From: Zoogloea sp044344315
GTDB lineage: Bacteria; Pseudomonadota; Gammaproteobacteria; Burkholderiales; Rhodocyclaceae
Length of the DNA: 64,000 bases
Assembly: GCF_044344315.1 (NCBI RefSeq)
Contig: NZ_JBIJDC010000001.1
Span: forward strand, 1-64,000
Direction of reading: 5' to 3'
The notes under the pieces were generated by a model, which ran no database searches, was not told the DNA's origin, and was given only the letters and a program-made list of their open reading frames with translations. Position numbers and translations under genes: made by a program. Shown here one piece after another: positions 7,214-15,139 of this stretch; position 1 is the stretch's first letter, and each line of letters opens with the position of its first letter.

Positions 7214-9091
7214 TCAGGCCCGCTGCGCGTTCTTTTCCACCACCAGCAGGGACGGGGTGGAGGGATGAGAGGGGGCATATTCCGGCACCCAGCGGCGCAG
7301 CTCGCCACGCACCTCGGATGCGCCGACGGCCCGACGTTGCCGCAGCCACAGCAGCAGGGCATCGAGCCAGCCGTCGTCGACGGGCTGGGCGCGGGCGATA
7401 CGCAATTTGGGGTGATGGGTGGCGCGGGTGTGCTCGCTGTCCGCCAGCACTTCTTCGTAGAGCTTTTCACCCGGGCGCAGACCGGTGAACACGACACGCA
7501 CCTCTTCTTCCGAACGGCCGGAGAGGCGGATCATGTCCCGGGCCAACTCGGCGATGCGCACCGGCTCGCCCATGTCCATGACGAAGATCTCTCCGCCCTG
7601 CCCCATCGAACCCGCCTGCAGCACGAGTTGGGCGGCCTCGGGAATGGACATGAAGAAGCGGGTGATCTCAGGGTGGGTCACCGTGACCGGCCCACCCGCT
7701 GCAATCTGTTCCTGGAACTTGGGGATCACGCTGCCCGCGCTACCCAGCACATTGCCAAAACGGACGATCTCGAACTGGGTCTTGCCACGGCTCGCCAAAG
7801 CCTGGCAGACGCGCTCGGCCAGACGCTTGGTGGCTCCCATCACGTTGGTGGGATTGACCGCCTTGTCGGTGGACACCAGCACGAAGCGCGACACGCCATA
7901 GGCCACCGCACTGCGGGCCACCTGCCAGGTGCCGAGCACATTGTTGCGCACAGCCTGCCAGGCATTGTCGTCTTCCATCAGAGGCACATGCTTGTAGGCC
8001 GCCGCGTGGAAGATCACATGGGGGCGATAGCGAGCAATGACCTCGTCCACCCGGATCGCATCCTTCACGTCACCGGCCAAAGCCACCAGCTGAACGTTCT
8101 GAAAGTGCAGCCCAAACTCCTCGGTCAGCCGGTACAGACCAAACTCACTGACATCGAAGCAGACCAGCACGGAAGGTTCAAAGCGCGCGATCTGGCGGCA
8201 CAGCTCCGAGCCGATGGAGCCGCCAGCCCCTGTCACCATGACCGCCTTGCCGCGCAGATAGTCCCGCACTTCGACATCGTCGATGCGCACCGGATCACGG
8301 CCCAGCAAGTCCTCCACATCCACTTGGCGGACCTCGCTGAACTTCACGCGCCCGGTCATCACGTCATCGAGGGCCGGCACGATCATCGCCTTGACCCCCG
8401 CTCGCACACAGGCGCTGGCCACCGACCGGCGGACCTGATGACGCTCTCCCGGCATGGCGATGATGGCGTGGCGGACCTTGAGCTCCTGGGCCAGACGCTC
8501 GAGGTCGGCAATGCGCCCGATCACCTTGCACCCATACACTTCACGCCCCTGACGGGCGCTGCTGTCATCGAGTAGCCCCACCACCCTCCACTCGGCGGAG
8601 CGTGACAACTCGCGCACCAGGCTCATCGCCGCATCGCCCCCCCCCAGCACGATCACCGGCTGACCGAGTGCGCGCAGCGCGCCGTAAAGGTGGAACTCCT
8701 TCCAGGTGCGGTAAAGCGCGCGCGTCCCGCCGGCATAGATGGCCAGCAACAGGGGCTGCAACAACAGGACCAGGCGCGGCACGCCGGGGTTGTAGCGCAC
8801 CGCCACCACCACCACCAGCGGCGTCACCACCGCGGCCACCGCAACGGCCCGGGTGATACGCAGCAGATCCGGCAGGCTGGCGAAGACCCACACCCCCCGA
8901 TACAGCCCGAAAGCCCGCAGGATGCCGCCCTGCACAATCACCGCCACCCCCAGCCCCACCAGGCAGGCAGGCATGAACTCGGCCTGCACATCGAAATTGA
9001 AGCGCACCAGGTAAGCCAGCCACCACGCCAGGGCAACCCCGACCAGGTCGGACAGGAACACCAGAAAGGAATAATAGTTCTTGTTGATCAA
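7214..9091 (-). CDS. WbpM/CapD-type nucleotide-sugar 4,6-dehydratase, membrane-bound
   Basis: About 625 residues. Four or so N-terminal membrane helices are followed by a CoA-binding-like domain and a C-terminal SDR domain with GAGGSIGSE near residue 285. The active site reads NVMGATKR: Met replaces the usual Tyr of YxxxK, as in WbpM/FlaA1-type enzymes. The likely reaction is C4,C6-dehydration of UDP-GlcNAc on the way to UDP-QuiNAc or FucNAc. I place the start at TTG 9091, whose TTGA overlaps the upstream stop with a GGAG site about 10 nt before; homology begins there (INKNYYSF). The open frame runs 240 nt further upstream but that part is antisense-like and unrelated. Confidence 0.88.
   Translation of the reverse strand: MINKNYYSFLVFLSDLVGVALAWWLAYLVRFNFDVQAEFMPACLVGLGVAVIVQGGILRAFGLYRGVWVFASLPDLLRITRAVAVAAVVTPLVVVVAVRYNPGVPRLVLLLQPLLLAIYAGGTRALYRTWKEFHLYGALRALGQPVIVLGGGDAAMSLVRELSRSAEWRVVGLLDDSSARQGREVYGCKVIGRIADLERLAQELKVRHAIIAMPGERHQVRRSVASACVRAGVKAMIVPALDDVMTGRVKFSEVRQVDVEDLLGRDPVRIDDVEVRDYLRGKAVMVTGAGGSIGSELCRQIARFEPSVLVCFDVSEFGLYRLTEEFGLHFQNVQLVALAGDVKDAIRVDEVIARYRPHVIFHAAAYKHVPLMEDDNAWQAVRNNVLGTWQVARSAVAYGVSRFVLVSTDKAVNPTNVMGATKRLAERVCQALASRGKTQFEIVRFGNVLGSAGSVIPKFQEQIAAGGPVTVTHPEITRFFMSIPEAAQLVLQAGSMGQGGEIFVMDMGEPVRIAELARDMIRLSGRSEEEVRVVFTGLRPGEKLYEEVLADSEHTRATHHPKLRIARAQPVDDGWLDALLLWLRQRRAVGASEVRGELRRWVPEYAPSHPSTPSLLVVEKNAQRA
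8637..8645. repeat. C9/G9 homopolymer in the WbpM-like gene
   Basis: Nine consecutive C on the plus strand (G9 in the coding strand, encoding a Gly-Gly stretch). A slippage event would frameshift the gene. Runs of this length are expected a few times in 64 kb at this base composition. Confidence 0.9.
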
Positions 9092-10095
9092 GGCGTTGGA
9101 GCTCCGGTCTGATGACGCCGCCAGGCGCTGTCGATCCGGTAACCCAGGACCAGGTGAAGGGATACGCACATTGTAATGATGCCGCACTGCAGCGAGAACC
9201 CCAGGGGCAGCGCCGCCACTGCTGCAGCCCCGGCCACGGCCATCAACGCATAGGCCAGCAGAGCCGTGCGGCGATGCCCCACACCTATCTGCACCAGGCG
9301 CTGGTAATAGTGCGTGCGGTGGGCCTCCCACACCCGCTCACCGCGCAACGCACGGCGCAACAAGGTTACACTGGCATCCAGAATGAAAGGGGCGAACACC
9401 AGCAGCGGAAACCACAGGGGCCAGGCCCCGCCCTCCCGGCCAGCCAGCCCGAGGGCCCCCGCCAGGAAACCCAGGGGCACCGAGCCGGCATCCCCCATGA
9501 AGATCCGCGCCGGGTGAAAGTTGAAGACCAGAAAACCGGCTGCCGCCGCCGCCACCGCGCCACACACCAGCGCCAGCCCCTCTTGACCGCCCAGCGCTGC
9601 CGCCAGCGCATAGGCTGAAAAACCGAACAGGGCCATACCCCCGGCCAGACCGTCCGATCCATCCATGAAGTTGTAGAGATTGCCCATCCAGACCAGGCCA
9701 AGGCCAAGGAGCAGCACCTCCAGCGCACCCCCCCCCGGGCCCAGCACGGCCAGGTAGAGCCCGGCCACCAACACCTGAACAAACAGACGCGAGCGCGCCG
9801 ACAGGCTGAAGCGGTCATCCGCAAGGCCGACCAGAGCCAAGCCTCCCGCCCCGGCCAGGGCCGCGCCCAGGGGCAGGCTGCCCAGGCCGGCAACCCACAC
9901 CAGCGCGCCCCCCACCAGCAGCCCGGCCATCACCCCAACCCCGCCCGTGCGCGGCGTGGGCGTGACATGCAGCGAACGCTCGTTGGGTTGATCAAGAAAA
10001 TACAGCCAGGACCCCGGCCGGCAACACGCGCGCGTCACCCCCCAGGCCACCACGAAGGCCAGCACCGGCGCCAGCAAGGCCAGCAGCTCACGCAT
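9088..10095 (-). CDS. WecA/WbpL-type polyprenyl-phosphate sugar-1-phosphate transferase
   Basis: A 335-residue polytopic inner-membrane protein of glycosyltransferase family 4 in the WecA/MraY sense, with about ten helices. It carries the diagnostic NFMDGSDGLAGG motif near residue 147 and an Asp-rich DQPNERSLH segment near residue 36. It would transfer an N-acetyl-hexosamine phosphate from the UDP sugar to undecaprenyl phosphate, starting the O-polysaccharide. Neighbours on both sides (a WbpM-like dehydratase and a WbpV-like reductase) match the set that makes and loads UDP-QuiNAc/FucNAc. Its stop overlaps the TTG start of the dehydratase and its start overlaps the epimerase stop. It contains a C9/G9 run at 9728-9736. 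Confidence 0.9.
   Translation of the reverse strand: MRELLALLAPVLAFVVAWGVTRACCRPGSWLYFLDQPNERSLHVTPTPRTGGVGVMAGLLVGGALVWVAGLGSLPLGAALAGAGGLALVGLADDRFSLSARSRLFVQVLVAGLYLAVLGPGGGALEVLLLGLGLVWMGNLYNFMDGSDGLAGGMALFGFSAYALAAALGGQEGLALVCGAVAAAAAGFLVFNFHPARIFMGDAGSVPLGFLAGALGLAGREGGAWPLWFPLLVFAPFILDASVTLLRRALRGERVWEAHRTHYYQRLVQIGVGHRRTALLAYALMAVAGAAAVAALPLGFSLQCGIITMCVSLHLVLGYRIDSAWRRHQTGAPTP
9728..9736. repeat. C9/G9 homopolymer in the WecA-like gene
   Basis: Nine consecutive C on the plus strand, followed by GGG. In the coding strand it reads CCC then G9 (Pro-Gly-Gly-Gly). It could slip and switch the initiating transferase off, but base composition alone predicts a few such runs. Confidence 0.9.
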
Positions 10096-11056
10096 GGAGC
10101 ATCTCCCGCAGACCGGCTTCCAGCCCGGTGCCCGCCCGCCAGCCCAGCTCGGCCTCGATACGCGCTGACGAATAGCAGGCCGACCCCAGCAGGCGGGCCA
10201 GCGCCTCGCTGTCCAGGGGCACGCGCCGCCGGGTCAGGCCCTCCACGGCATCGCCGCAGCGGGCCAGCCCATGCAGCACCGCCCGGGGTACGGCCCAACC
10301 GACCGGCGGCATGCCCAGGCTCTGGCGCAAGGCGTCGTACAGCCCGCGGCCCGACGGCGTCACCGGATGCGCCACGATGTAGGTTCGGCCCGCCGCGCGG
10401 GCATCCGCCGCCACCAGGCGCATCGCCGCCACCAGATCACTCACATGCACGAGGGAGCGCCGGTTGCCCGTTTCCGGCAAGGGCGGAAACAGTCCACGCC
10501 GCACCAGGGCGGCCATGCGTTCAAGATTGCCCCGGCCACCAGCGCCGAACACCATCGCCGGACGCAGCACCGTCACCCGCATGCTGTAACGCTCGCCCGC
10601 GGCCAGCACGGCCGCCTCGGCCGCCCGCTTGGCGCGGCCATAGGCCGAATCCGGCGGCACCGGCCAGTCCTCATCCACGCAACCCTCACCGGGCTCCCCC
10701 ACCGCCTTGACGCTGGAGAGAAACACGAAGCTGGTCACACCCGCCCGGCCAGCCGCCTCAGCCAATACCCGGCTGCCTTCAAAATTGACCTGCCAGTGAC
10801 GCGCCTCTTCGTCCGCCCCGAGGGCGCCAAAGGCATGCGCGTGGCCAGCGCAGTGAAACACCGTCTCGATGCCGCAGCAGGCCAGATCGAGGGCGGCCCA
10901 ATCATCCCGATTGGCCAGATCGCCCTGCACCTCATCCAGACCCGGCTGGCCGCGGGTGAGCACCCGGGGGGACAGGCCAGCGGCCCGCAAGGCCATGACC
11001 AGCCGCCGGCCAATGAAGCCGCGCCCGCCGGAAACGAGGATCCGATGCCTGCTCAA
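10088..11056 (-). CDS. NAD-dependent sugar epimerase/4-ketoreductase (WbpV-like)
   Basis: A 322-residue extended SDR. The Rossmann motif GGRGFIGRRL starts at residue 9 and the catalytic YGRAK (YxxxK) lies near residue 145. The HCAGHAHAFG segment near residues 68-77 resembles the 4-reductases that follow WbpM-type dehydratases (WbpV, WbpK). Together with the two genes downstream it would give UDP-D-QuiNAc or UDP-D-FucNAc for chain initiation. UDP-glucose 4-epimerase activity cannot be excluded. It overlaps both neighbours by a few bases (11053-11056 with the ligase gene, 10088-10095 with the transferase gene), consistent with one minus-strand operon. Confidence 0.83.
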   Translation of the reverse strand: MSRHRILVSGGRGFIGRRLVMALRAAGLSPRVLTRGQPGLDEVQGDLANRDDWAALDLACCGIETVFHCAGHAHAFGALGADEEARHWQVNFEGSRVLAEAAGRAGVTSFVFLSSVKAVGEPGEGCVDEDWPVPPDSAYGRAKRAAEAAVLAAGERYSMRVTVLRPAMVFGAGGRGNLERMAALVRRGLFPPLPETGNRRSLVHVSDLVAAMRLVAADARAAGRTYIVAHPVTPSGRGLYDALRQSLGMPPVGWAVPRAVLHGLARCGDAVEGLTRRRVPLDSEALARLLGSACYSSARIEAELGWRAGTGLEAGLREMLHA

Positions 11057-11916
11057 AAGCCCTCCCGGCGGCGCTGATAGCTGGCGAAGCGCGGCACGCC
11101 GTCGGGGGTCACGGCGCGATACTGGTAGGTGACGAGGGAGCCCACCGGCGGCGGGTTGCGCCGCTCCGCATCGCTCAAGCCGGTGCCGAGTTCGAAGCGC
11201 AGACCGGCCGGCGTCTCCACCTGCAGCGCCCCCAGCATGCCGCTCAGACGCCCCTTGCCGGGCAGATGCCCCACCACCCGGGCCTCAGCATCAAACAGGG
11301 GCTTGAGCTTGAGCAGCGCGTCACTGCGGCCGGTCAGATAGAGGGCGTCGTCCCGGTGCAGCATCAGGCCTTCGCCACCGCCCGCCACCACCTCGTCAAG
11401 GCGCGCCTGCAAGGCCTGGCGATCGGCCACGCGAAACTGCTCCACCAGCTGCAGCCAGGGAACGCCCGCCCTGGCAACGACGCCACGCAGGCTTTCGATC
11501 CGGTCGGTGAAGGTGCCAGCCCCGTCGGGCTGCTCGAACACCATGTACTTGACCTGCCGCCAGTCGGCATCACGGGGCACCTGGCGGCGCACGATGCCCG
11601 ACAGGGCATCAAAGCGCCCACGGGCGATCCACAGCTCCCCGTCCAGGGGCTCGGGCGGCAAGCCGGCAATGAACCAGGCCGGCGCATGAACCGGCCGCCC
11701 ACTGCGAAAACGCAGGCTGCGACCGTCCCACACCGCCCGGGCACCATCGAGCTTCTCGCTGACCCAGTAGCGGGTGACATCCACCTCGCCACGCAACACC
11801 TCGGCCAGGAGCAATGGCGGCGCAGCCTCGACGGCGTGCACCTGGGGCATGCCGCCGAGCAGCGCCAGCACACAGGCCCCCCGACACCACCAGCCCCGCC
11901 CGAAAGAAAAATCCAT
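11053..11916 (-). CDS. Secreted ATP-dependent DNA ligase, LigE type
   Basis: About 287 residues, a minimal ATP-dependent ligase with only adenylation and OB domains. The nucleotidyltransferase motif I is EKLDGARA with the AMP-accepting Lys near residue 55. Motif IV is EGLMLH and motif V is LLKLKP. The N-terminus has a hydrophobic signal peptide ending near QVHA, so the mature enzyme should be periplasmic, as described for Lig E of Haemophilus and Neisseria. The substrate would be nicked DNA outside the cytoplasm, for example during DNA uptake. I chose ATG 11916; two in-frame GTG codons lie just upstream. It is the first gene of a minus-strand glycan operon, an odd partner. Confidence 0.85.
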   Translation of the reverse strand: MDFSFGRGWWCRGACVLALLGGMPQVHAVEAAPPLLLAEVLRGEVDVTRYWVSEKLDGARAVWDGRSLRFRSGRPVHAPAWFIAGLPPEPLDGELWIARGRFDALSGIVRRQVPRDADWRQVKYMVFEQPDGAGTFTDRIESLRGVVARAGVPWLQLVEQFRVADRQALQARLDEVVAGGGEGLMLHRDDALYLTGRSDALLKLKPLFDAEARVVGHLPGKGRLSGMLGALQVETPAGLRFELGTGLSDAERRNPPPVGSLVTYQYRAVTPDGVPRFASYQRRREGF

Positions 11917-12109
11917 CCTCACCACCACCCCATGCCAAAGCCGTATTCAATCCATGCCGAACGGGCCCGCGACAGGCCTGCCGCCCCGTGTTTCCAGCGG
12001 CTCGCCATGATGCACCATATCGACAGCAAGCACATGCTCACCCCCCGGCCGATCTCCCGAAAGGAGGGCCGTCGCTGCCCCGCAATGATAAAATCCCGGC
12101 CCTGATTCG

Positions 12110-12143
12110 GGCCTTGAAAGAGTGTAAGTCGAGCTTTCAGGCC
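12110..12143 (+). promoter_or_regulatory. Leader hairpin before the plus-strand glycan operon
   Basis: GGCCTTGAAAG (12110-12120) pairs with CTTTCAGGCC (12134-12143) with one bulged T. Its left arm shares GGCC with an alternative hairpin, GGCCC/GGGCC (12098-12102 with 12109-12113), so the two are mutually exclusive. A possible -10 (TAAAAT, 12089-12094) lacks a good -35. A regulatory role is inference. Confidence 0.35.
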
Positions 12144-12181
12144 CACCCGCCCGCTCCACCCGACGACTTGCCTGGAACCCG

Positions 12182-15139
12182 GTGAATACCTCTCCCATCG
12201 ACGTCATCGTTCCCATCTACCGGGGCCTGGCAGAAACGCAGCGCTGCATCGAAAGCGTACTCCATGCACGCCAGCAGACCCCCTTCGAACTGATCGCCAT
12301 CAATGATGCCGGCCCCGAACCTGCGCTGACAGCCTGGCTGCGCGAGCTGGCCGCGGCGGGCCGCCTCACCCTGCTGGAGAACGAAGCCAACCTGGGCTTC
12401 GTGCGCACGGTGAATCGCGGCATGTCCCTGCACGCCGACAGGGATGTGATCCTCCTCAACAGCGACACCGAAGTGGCCAACGACTGGCTCGACCGCCTCG
12501 CCGCCTGTGCCGCGCGCAATCCCCGGGCCGGCACCCTGACGCCCTTCTCCAACAACGCCACCATCTGCTCCTACCCCTTCGAGGGCTGGACCGGCGGCGT
12601 CCCCGGCACCCTCGGCCTGGCCGGCCTGGACAGCCTGATCGCCACCACCCTGGCCGGGCAGGTGGTCGACATCCCCACCGGGGTGGGCTTCTGCATGTAC
12701 ATCCGGCGCACTTGCCTGGATGAAGTCGGCCTCTTCGACGCCGAACGCTTCGGCCGCGGCTATGGCGAAGAGAACGACTTCTGCCGCCGCGCCGCCGCCC
12801 GCGGCTGGCGCAACCTGCTGACGGCCGACATCTTCGTGTTCCACGAGGGCGGAGTGAGCTTCTCCGAGGAGCGCGCCGCCCTCCAGGACCATGCCATGAA
12901 GCAGCTCCTGGAGGCCCATCCCGACTACCTGGAGGTCGTGGGCGCCTACATTGCCCGCGACCCCGCCGCCCGGCTGCGCCGCGCCGTGGACCAGGCCCGC
13001 AGCGCGCAAGGTGGCGCCGAGGAGGCCGCTGTGGTCGGCGAGCGCAGCGGCCCCATCCCCTTGCCGACACCGGCGCCACGACCCGCCCGCCCGGTGCAAC
13101 TGCACATCAGCCACAGCTGGGGTGGCGGCACCGACCGCTGGATCCTCGACTACTGCCGCACCGACACAACCCGGCGCAACCTGCTGCTGCGCTCCCGCAG
13201 CCATCGCAACGCCGCCGGCTTCCGCCTGGAACTCGTCGAGCCGGCCGTGGATGCGCCGCCCCTGCTGGCCTGGGACCTGGCCCTGCCGATCCGCGCCTGC
13301 GCGCCGTCCCATCCCGAATACGCCGCCCTGCTCGACGCCGTGCTCACCGACTTCCACGTGGGCAGCATCCTCGTCTCGTCCCTCATCGGGCACAGTCTCG
13401 AAGCTCTCTCCAGCGGCTTGCCCACCGTGGTGGTGCTCCACGACCTGTTCCCTTTCTGCCCGGCCCTGTTTGCCTGCTTTGACGGCGCCTGCAGCGATTG
13501 CCCGTCAGCCCGGCTCACGAACTGCCTGCAGGGCAACCCGCTCAACGTCTTCTGGCACAACACCGTGGACGCCGACTGGCACCGCCTGCGCAGCGCCTAC
13601 GCGGCCCTGATCGCCCGGCCCGAGGTGCAAGTGGTGGCCCCGAGCCGCAGCATCCATGACCGCTGGGCGGCCCTGCAGCCCGGGCTGGCCGGCAAGGCAT
13701 GGACGCGCATCGAACACGGCATCGCCCTCCCGCCCACCTCCTCCCCCGGCGCACCCACACCCGCTGGGCGCCGCCCCCGCCTCCTGGTGCCCGGCCGGCT
13801 GGCGCCCCACAAGGGCCTCAATCTGCTACGCCAGGCCCTGCCGGCCCTGTGCCGGCACGCCGACATCCTGCTTCTGGGCAGCGGCGACTTCGGCCGCGCC
13901 TTCAAGGGTATGGCGGGGATCGAGGTCATCGAACACTACGCGCACGCCGAACTCCCGCGTATCGTCCGCGACTTCGCCCCCGACCTGGCCCTGCTCGTCT
14001 CGGTGCTGCCGGAGTCCTTCAGCTACACCCTGAGCGAGATGTTCGCCCTCGGTGTTCCGGTGGCCGCAACAGGCATCGGCGCCTTTGCCGAGCGCATCGA
14101 CGACGGCCTCACCGGCCTGCTCTTCGCCCCCGATGCCGACGCCCTGGTCCGCACCGTCAGCACCTGCCTCACCCAGGCCGGGCAACTCGAGGCCCTGCGC
14201 CGAAACCTGGCGGCCCGCCCGGTACGCGGGCTCGACGACATGGTGGCCGCCTACAACGCCCTGCTCCCCGCCCCCGGCGCCGGGCCTGAGGCAGGCGCGG
14301 CCGGGCGGCGCCTGGACGCCCTCCACCAGCGGGCGATCGACGATGCCCGCCACCACCAGGAAGCCAGCGCCTTGCGCGATACCGTGCAGCACCAGGCCGC
14401 CGCCCTGAACGCCCGGGATGAGCGGATTGCCCGCCTGGAAGAGCAGGTCCACCACCTGGACACCCGTCTGCGCGAGCTCCACGCCTCCCGCTCCTGGCGG
14501 CTCTCCGCCCCCCTGCGTGTCCTTGGCCGCGGCGCCCGCCGCTTCGCCGGGCCAGCGCTGCCGGGGTTGGCTGTCGCGCCCGCGCCCCAAGCCATAGCAG
14601 CAAGCCCCCACCCACTGCCCATGCTGGACGCCGCCGCCCGGCGCGAGGTGCGCGAGCGGGTACGCCACTGGTTCGGCATTCCCGACCAAGGGCGGATCCT
14701 GCTGTCCCTCGGCGCACCGGCCGACAGCGCCACGGCCCAGCGCTACCTTGCCCTCGTCCAGCCCCTCACCGCCGCCCGCAACGACCTCAGCGCCATCATC
14801 GCCGGCGTCACCCCGGACGCGCCCTGCTGGAACGACTGCCGCGAAGACATGGCCACCCTGGTCGCCACCCGGCAACTCTTCCTGGCCGAGTCCCTCCACG
14901 ATCGGGACGCCTTCCTGCTCGCCGCCGACGCCTTCCTGGCCCTCGACGCCACACGCCTGGAGCGGGACGGCCCCAACGCCCTCGAAGCCGGGCTCCTCAT
15001 CCTGCGCCCAGCCGGCTGCACCACGCCGGGCTGGCAGCCCGCAGCACCCGGCCAGGTCATCGACGCCCCATCCACTGAAGCCGCCCGCCTCGCCCTGCAG
15101 GCATGGCTCGACGGTCACCACCCGGCCTCAACCCCATGA
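12182..15139 (+). CDS. Multidomain glycosyltransferase (GT2 + GT4 fusion)
   Basis: A 985-residue cytoplasmic protein. Residues about 5-270 form a GT2 domain of rhamnosyltransferase type (VIVPIYRG, LLNSDTEV in place of DXD, and YGEENDFCRRA). Residues about 300-700 form a GT-B/GT4 domain with the VPGRLAPHKGL strand and the PESFSYTLSE nucleotide-sugar-binding glutamate motif. A helical linker (about 720-800, ending ASRSWRLSAPLR) leads to a small C-terminal domain (about 820-985). It probably adds two different sugars in a repeat unit. Start is GTG 12182; no ATG fits the family N-terminus. The stop overlaps the next ATG (ATGA). Confidence 0.85.
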   Translation: MNTSPIDVIVPIYRGLAETQRCIESVLHARQQTPFELIAINDAGPEPALTAWLRELAAAGRLTLLENEANLGFVRTVNRGMSLHADRDVILLNSDTEVANDWLDRLAACAARNPRAGTLTPFSNNATICSYPFEGWTGGVPGTLGLAGLDSLIATTLAGQVVDIPTGVGFCMYIRRTCLDEVGLFDAERFGRGYGEENDFCRRAAARGWRNLLTADIFVFHEGGVSFSEERAALQDHAMKQLLEAHPDYLEVVGAYIARDPAARLRRAVDQARSAQGGAEEAAVVGERSGPIPLPTPAPRPARPVQLHISHSWGGGTDRWILDYCRTDTTRRNLLLRSRSHRNAAGFRLELVEPAVDAPPLLAWDLALPIRACAPSHPEYAALLDAVLTDFHVGSILVSSLIGHSLEALSSGLPTVVVLHDLFPFCPALFACFDGACSDCPSARLTNCLQGNPLNVFWHNTVDADWHRLRSAYAALIARPEVQVVAPSRSIHDRWAALQPGLAGKAWTRIEHGIALPPTSSPGAPTPAGRRPRLLVPGRLAPHKGLNLLRQALPALCRHADILLLGSGDFGRAFKGMAGIEVIEHYAHAELPRIVRDFAPDLALLVSVLPESFSYTLSEMFALGVPVAATGIGAFAERIDDGLTGLLFAPDADALVRTVSTCLTQAGQLEALRRNLAARPVRGLDDMVAAYNALLPAPGAGPEAGAAGRRLDALHQRAIDDARHHQEASALRDTVQHQAAALNARDERIARLEEQVHHLDTRLRELHASRSWRLSAPLRVLGRGARRFAGPALPGLAVAPAPQAIAASPHPLPMLDAAARREVRERVRHWFGIPDQGRILLSLGAPADSATAQRYLALVQPLTAARNDLSAIIAGVTPDAPCWNDCREDMATLVATRQLFLAESLHDRDAFLLAADAFLALDATRLERDGPNALEAGLLILRPAGCTTPGWQPAAPGQVIDAPSTEAARLALQAWLDGHHPASTP

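Noticed and set aside
8565..9026. Glycosyl-like frame in the 5' half of the WbpM-like gene suggesting a frameshift
   Set aside because: It is a +1 shadow of the real frame; the membrane helices and CoA-binding-like domain read through uninterrupted in the annotated frame.
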